A DNA stretch of 64,000 bases from Hydrogenophaga sp. A37 (GTDB taxonomy: Bacteria; Pseudomonadota; Gammaproteobacteria; Burkholderiales; Burkholderiaceae_C): positions 1 to 64,000 of the forward strand of contig NZ_MUNZ01000054.1 in assembly GCF_002001205.1 (NCBI RefSeq), given 5' to 3'. Below the pieces are notes generated by a model that made no database searches, was not told the origin of the DNA, and was given only the letters and a program-made list of their open reading frames with translations. Positions 60,928-64,000 of the stretch are shown in pieces (within the stretch, counting starts at the first letter, position 1; each line of letters begins with the position of its first letter). The position numbers and the translations under genes are program-made.

Positions 60928-61896
60928 ATGCTTTCATCGTCCTCGCGCCTGTTGCGCGTCCTGTCGCTGCTGCAAACGCGCAGCCACTGGGCAGGCCCCG
61001 AGCTGGCCGAGCGGCTGGAGGTGCACCCGCGCACGCTGCGGCGCGACATCGACCGGCTGCGCCAGCTCGGCTACCCCATTCACGCCAGCAGTGGCGTGGC
61101 GGGCGGCTATGCGTTTCGCGCGGGGCAATCGCTGCCGCCGCTGCTGCTGGACGACGAAGAGGCGCTGGCGGTGGCCATTGCCCTGCAGATTGCCGCGGCC
61201 GGCACCGTGAGCGGTGTGGAAGAAAGCTCGCTGCGCGCGCTGGTGAAACTGGAACAGGTGATGCCCACCCGCCTGCGCCGCCGCACGCACGCGCTGCGCT
61301 CGGCCATCGTGCCGGTGCAGCGCATGGGGCCCACCATCGATGCCGGCGTGCTGGCCACCCTGGCCACGGCCTGCCGCGACCAGTTGCAGGTGGGGTTCAG
61401 CTACCGCGACCTGCGCGGCCAGGCCAGCGTGCGCCAGGTGCAGCCGCACGGGCTGGTGCACACCGGCAACCACTGGTACCTCGTGGCCTGGGACCCGGCG
61501 CGCGACGACTGGCGCACCTTCCGCATCGACCGCGTGCAGGGCACGCCCCGCACCGGCGCGCACTTCGCGCCGCGCCCCGCGCCAGCGGGCGACCTGCGCG
61601 CCTACGTCACCGGGGCGATGGCCGGCGTGCACCAGCAGGGCGACCAGGCGCGCGTGGTGCTGCACCAGCCGCGCGAGGTGATGGCGAAGACCATTCCCCC
61701 ATCCGCCGCCACGCTGGAAGCCATCGACGACGCGCACTGCCTCATGCTCTGCGGCACCGGCCAGCTGGACTCGCTGGTCTACTGGCTCATGGCGCTGGAC
61801 GTGGAGTTTGATGTGCTGGAGCCACCCGTGCTGAAGGAGCGGCTGCGCCGGGCGAGTGAGCGGGTGGGGCGGAGCTTGGCGCGGGCTGGTAGGTGA
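60928..61896 (+). CDS. YafY-type HTH/WYL-domain regulator
   Basis: A 322-residue regulator. The N-terminal helix-turn-helix (AGPELAERLEVHPRTLRRDI) with GYPIHASSGVAGGY is followed by a WYL domain (RQVQPHGLVHTGNHWYLVAWD, DWRTFRIDRVQG) and a C-terminal WCX-type extension. WYL domains bind ligands such as oligonucleotides or small molecules. It is divergent from the GST gene with 132 bp between, so it probably regulates it. Confidence 0.94.
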   Translation: MLSSSSRLLRVLSLLQTRSHWAGPELAERLEVHPRTLRRDIDRLRQLGYPIHASSGVAGGYAFRAGQSLPPLLLDDEEALAVAIALQIAAAGTVSGVEESSLRALVKLEQVMPTRLRRRTHALRSAIVPVQRMGPTIDAGVLATLATACRDQLQVGFSYRDLRGQASVRQVQPHGLVHTGNHWYLVAWDPARDDWRTFRIDRVQGTPRTGAHFAPRPAPAGDLRAYVTGAMAGVHQQGDQARVVLHQPREVMAKTIPPSAATLEAIDDAHCLMLCGTGQLDSLVYWLMALDVEFDVLEPPVLKERLRRASERVGRSLARAGR

Positions 61897-62181
61897 TGGT
61901 GAGGAGAAGAGGTCGGTGGCCTGGGTGTTTGAACCGATGCGGCGAAAGGAGCAGGGTTCACAACAAGGCTGTTGTAGGCTGGGAGCAAACCATCAATGTC
62001 TGGATGCGACCGAAGGCTTTCGACTTCATGCCGCTAACCGGTCACACCCACTGGCCTTTTTGAACCGCCTTGGAGTGAGGGAGGCTTCCGGGTTTCGTGG
62101 TTTCTTACTCCTGTATAAAAATCAGGAAATCGCGCGTAACGCGTTGATCTGGTTGTATTTTTAGAGGAATCTTGAGCGACT

Positions 62182-63855
62182 ATGGAAGCTGAACCCAATC
62201 CCGCTCCCGAGCTTCTGCTGACCGAGGAAGCATGGGGAATTCCTTCTGACTTGTACTCTTGTGTGCAAGCAAAAGGGATGTACAGCCCACTCCGGTTTGT
62301 CTTAAGGCTGAGGCCGGACATTCATCGCGCCTTGAATTCGGCGCCCGAAGGCGTAGTCACCGGGCTGACAACCGAGCAGATCTTCGCGTTCTCAACATAT
62401 CTGCACGAGACGATTCACTGGTGGCAGCATGTTGGAACGACGTCTGGCCTGATGCTTAGTCTTCTTTACCCAGCGCAGGCACACATCGCACATCCCGATC
62501 TTATTGCCACACTGCCTGAGATCGGCCCTGTGAAGCCCCTGCGCATCATCAACATGAGCGCTGAATTGCAGGGGAACATAACACCAGAAACAAAGGCCCG
62601 GCTCAACAAAATATTGAATAACTGGCACGACATCGAGTTCTGCCGGCGACTCATCATCGAGCCTAAATCGGCACCATCAGTGATAGATGACCCGTATTTT
62701 GAATCCGTAGGCCATTCGTATTGGATAGCACTCGCGAACGTGCTGTCGTTGCTCATATCCACCATCGATCCAGAACACCACCTGGTCGCTGATCCTCGGA
62801 ACTGGCAAGACGCTGCAAGGCGGCTACATGCACGAGAGACCGCGCTAGGTCCTGAAGGGAAGAAGCTTCAATTCCCCGCTGTCGGCGCTAAGCAGATCTT
62901 CGAGGGACAGGCTCGGGTTTCTCAGATCCAATACTTACATCATGCTGGAGGCCAACGACACAACTGGTCCGATTTCAAGGACTTGGGCATGTTGGAAGGT
63001 GTATACGTAGAGGCCTTCGACACCTTTCTGAGAGCCACAACACTCTCAGAACCGGCCGACCCAAAGAGCCCAACCGTTGGCCTCTTCCTGCTTGTCTGTG
63101 ATCTGGCCCTGAATCCAGCCGAAGGTTTACTGGTCAACCCTGTTGATTTCGAGTCCATCGTGGAGATCGTTGACCCTGGATGGCGCTTCATAGCGCTGTG
63201 CACTGAAATCCGCCGAAATCCAAGCAAGTACAGCTCTCGCATCTGCGGTTACACCCGCGAGGAGTATGTTGAGCTCTCTGACGAACTAAGCAGCGCTCGC
63301 GACTTCATGCCTCCCAGTGAAATCGCCCGTCACATCAGGGAAGCTTGCGGCCGAAGTACGGAGTTGTCTAAGCTGGTTCAAGAAGACAGAACCTTCGAAT
63401 TCGGCCTTCCGAACCTTCCTGTCCGCGTCTTCTCCGGCCGGTTCCTCGCCTTTCAACTGCAGAAGAGCGAGACGCCTCACTTTTTCTGTTGGCCAGGCAT
63501 CTGCATGACCCCGAACGGCCCGGACGATCTTCCCCCCGAACGGGCCTTAGACCTGTTTGAAGAGCATCGCGCGCTCTTTCTGGACAAAGAGGATGGAGAT
63601 GTGTACCCAAGGACCTTCAAGAACAGGTCGGAGGTCACAGTGCATAACGTGTTCAATACCTTTTACGCGTGGGTGTCTACGTATGAACTTACCCGCCAAT
63701 GGATTGTCAGCCCAGGTGATTTCGAGTACGGGTTTTCTTGGTTAAGCAGCCAATATCCAGTCTCCGAGAGAGAGGCGTGGGCTTCGACTAAGTTCAGGGA
63801 AGTTTATGGAGTAGCTATTGAAGACTTCACGGTACTTGCGAGCGTCGAGATCTAA
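62182..63855 (+). CDS. unrecognised protein with an HExxH metallopeptidase-like motif
   Basis: A 557-residue cytoplasmic protein with no family I recognise. Residues 75-79 read HETIH within FSTYLHETIHWWQHVG, a zincin-like active-site helix; FEGQAR at 241-246 could supply a third ligand. No signal peptide or membrane helix. Its composition is clearly less GC-biased than its neighbours and it stands alone, with an AT-rich 285-bp leader that includes the inverted repeat TCCTG...CAGGA (62109-62127). Horizontal acquisition is likely, and a defence or toxin role is possible but unsupported. Confidence 0.85.
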   Translation: MEAEPNPAPELLLTEEAWGIPSDLYSCVQAKGMYSPLRFVLRLRPDIHRALNSAPEGVVTGLTTEQIFAFSTYLHETIHWWQHVGTTSGLMLSLLYPAQAHIAHPDLIATLPEIGPVKPLRIINMSAELQGNITPETKARLNKILNNWHDIEFCRRLIIEPKSAPSVIDDPYFESVGHSYWIALANVLSLLISTIDPEHHLVADPRNWQDAARRLHARETALGPEGKKLQFPAVGAKQIFEGQARVSQIQYLHHAGGQRHNWSDFKDLGMLEGVYVEAFDTFLRATTLSEPADPKSPTVGLFLLVCDLALNPAEGLLVNPVDFESIVEIVDPGWRFIALCTEIRRNPSKYSSRICGYTREEYVELSDELSSARDFMPPSEIARHIREACGRSTELSKLVQEDRTFEFGLPNLPVRVFSGRFLAFQLQKSETPHFFCWPGICMTPNGPDDLPPERALDLFEEHRALFLDKEDGDVYPRTFKNRSEVTVHNVFNTFYAWVSTYELTRQWIVSPGDFEYGFSWLSSQYPVSEREAWASTKFREVYGVAIEDFTVLASVEI

Positions 63856-63915
63856 CAGATCGTTCTACGCGGACACGCAGCGGCATTGCGGTCGCTCGCG
63901 CCAAAAGCGAGCACC

Positions 63916-64000
63916 TCAGCCCTGCTGCGCCAACCAAGCCCGCCAGCTGCCCAGCGCCGTGATGTCGGTCCCACCCTCGACCCCGATCGCCTCGCACACA
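63916..64000 (-). CDS. 3' end of a gene running off the window
   Basis: An open minus-strand frame of 28 codons ends in LGSWRAWLAQQG and a stop at 63916. GC-rich codon use and the convergent position make it a plausible C-terminus. It is too short to identify. Confidence 0.5.
   Translation of the reverse strand, partial: VCEAIGVEGGTDITALGSWRAWLAQQG

Noticed and set aside
62109-62127. LexA box resembling CTGTATAAAAATCAG ahead of the HExxH gene.
   Set aside because: The spacing between CTG and CAG is nine, not ten, and the inner ACAG is missing; it is only a loose inverted repeat.

Overview
The window is GC-rich, densely coded bacterial chromosome. Gene content points to a betaproteobacterium of the Comamonadaceae type: a MobR/MobA-like 3-hydroxybenzoate pair, an NrtR-controlled NAD salvage operon, an RtcR/sigma-54 RNA-repair island and a Liv-type transporter next to a Rieske oxygenase. 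The family assignment is inference from content, not from a marker gene. No rRNA, canonical tRNA, CRISPR array, transposase or integrase was seen. LAYOUT. 1-1800: thioredoxin-like protein, PACE-type efflux protein with a small HMA-like partner, and an RRM RNA-binding protein with a clear terminator. 1801-7492: NAD salvage operon pncA-pncB-nadE-nadM/Nudix, divergent from nrtR, with two NrtR-like operators between them. 7494-10176: O-acetylhomoserine sulfhydrylase, CoA-binding protein, ferredoxin, M15 peptidase. 10195-29674: an uninterrupted minus-strand operon of about 19.5 kb with nine genes. Six encode large proteins that share a head module, and most of these carry tandem beta-type repeats. 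The others are a subtilisin fused to a putative papain-like domain, a stand-alone copy of a subtilisin-prodomain-like fold, and a 280-residue unknown. I cannot match this operon to a named system, and it is the best candidate for something undescribed. 29843-40052: an RNA-repair island, rsr - three Y RNA-like ncRNAs - rtcB - HEAT gene - scar - zinc-ribbon/HEAT gene - rnz - rlaP - rtcA, read from a perfect sigma-54 promoter and divergent from rtcR. A 59-codon chimera of rnz 5' and rtcB 3' ends lies between the two HEAT-type genes and records a tandem duplication. 40214-45070: nitroreductase, chemotaxis receptor, mobR and mobA with a palindrome between them. 45104-47551: four poorly characterised minus-strand genes. 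47741-49115: NIPSNAP, ABM-type monooxygenase and ArsR regulator. 49195-56490: minus-strand catabolic operon livJHMGF - marR - reductase - Rieske oxygenase, with an FNR-type box upstream, followed at 56742 by a truncated second copy of the ArsR gene. 57015-61896: YdeI-like protein, alpha/beta hydrolase, Nudix hydrolase and DeoR regulator separated by a 10-bp-phased repeat array, GST, YafY/WYL regulator. 62182-63855: a lone, compositionally different gene with an HExxH motif, then the 3' end of a minus-strand gene at the edge. HOW IT FITS. NrtR probably senses NAD status and represses salvage. RtcR probably senses RNA damage and fires the sigma-54 promoter to make Ro/Y RNA, RtcB/RtcA, RNase Z and a nucleotidyltransferase together. 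MobR gates 3-hydroxybenzoate hydroxylation. The Liv transporter probably imports an aromatic acid for the VanA/VanB-like oxygenase.
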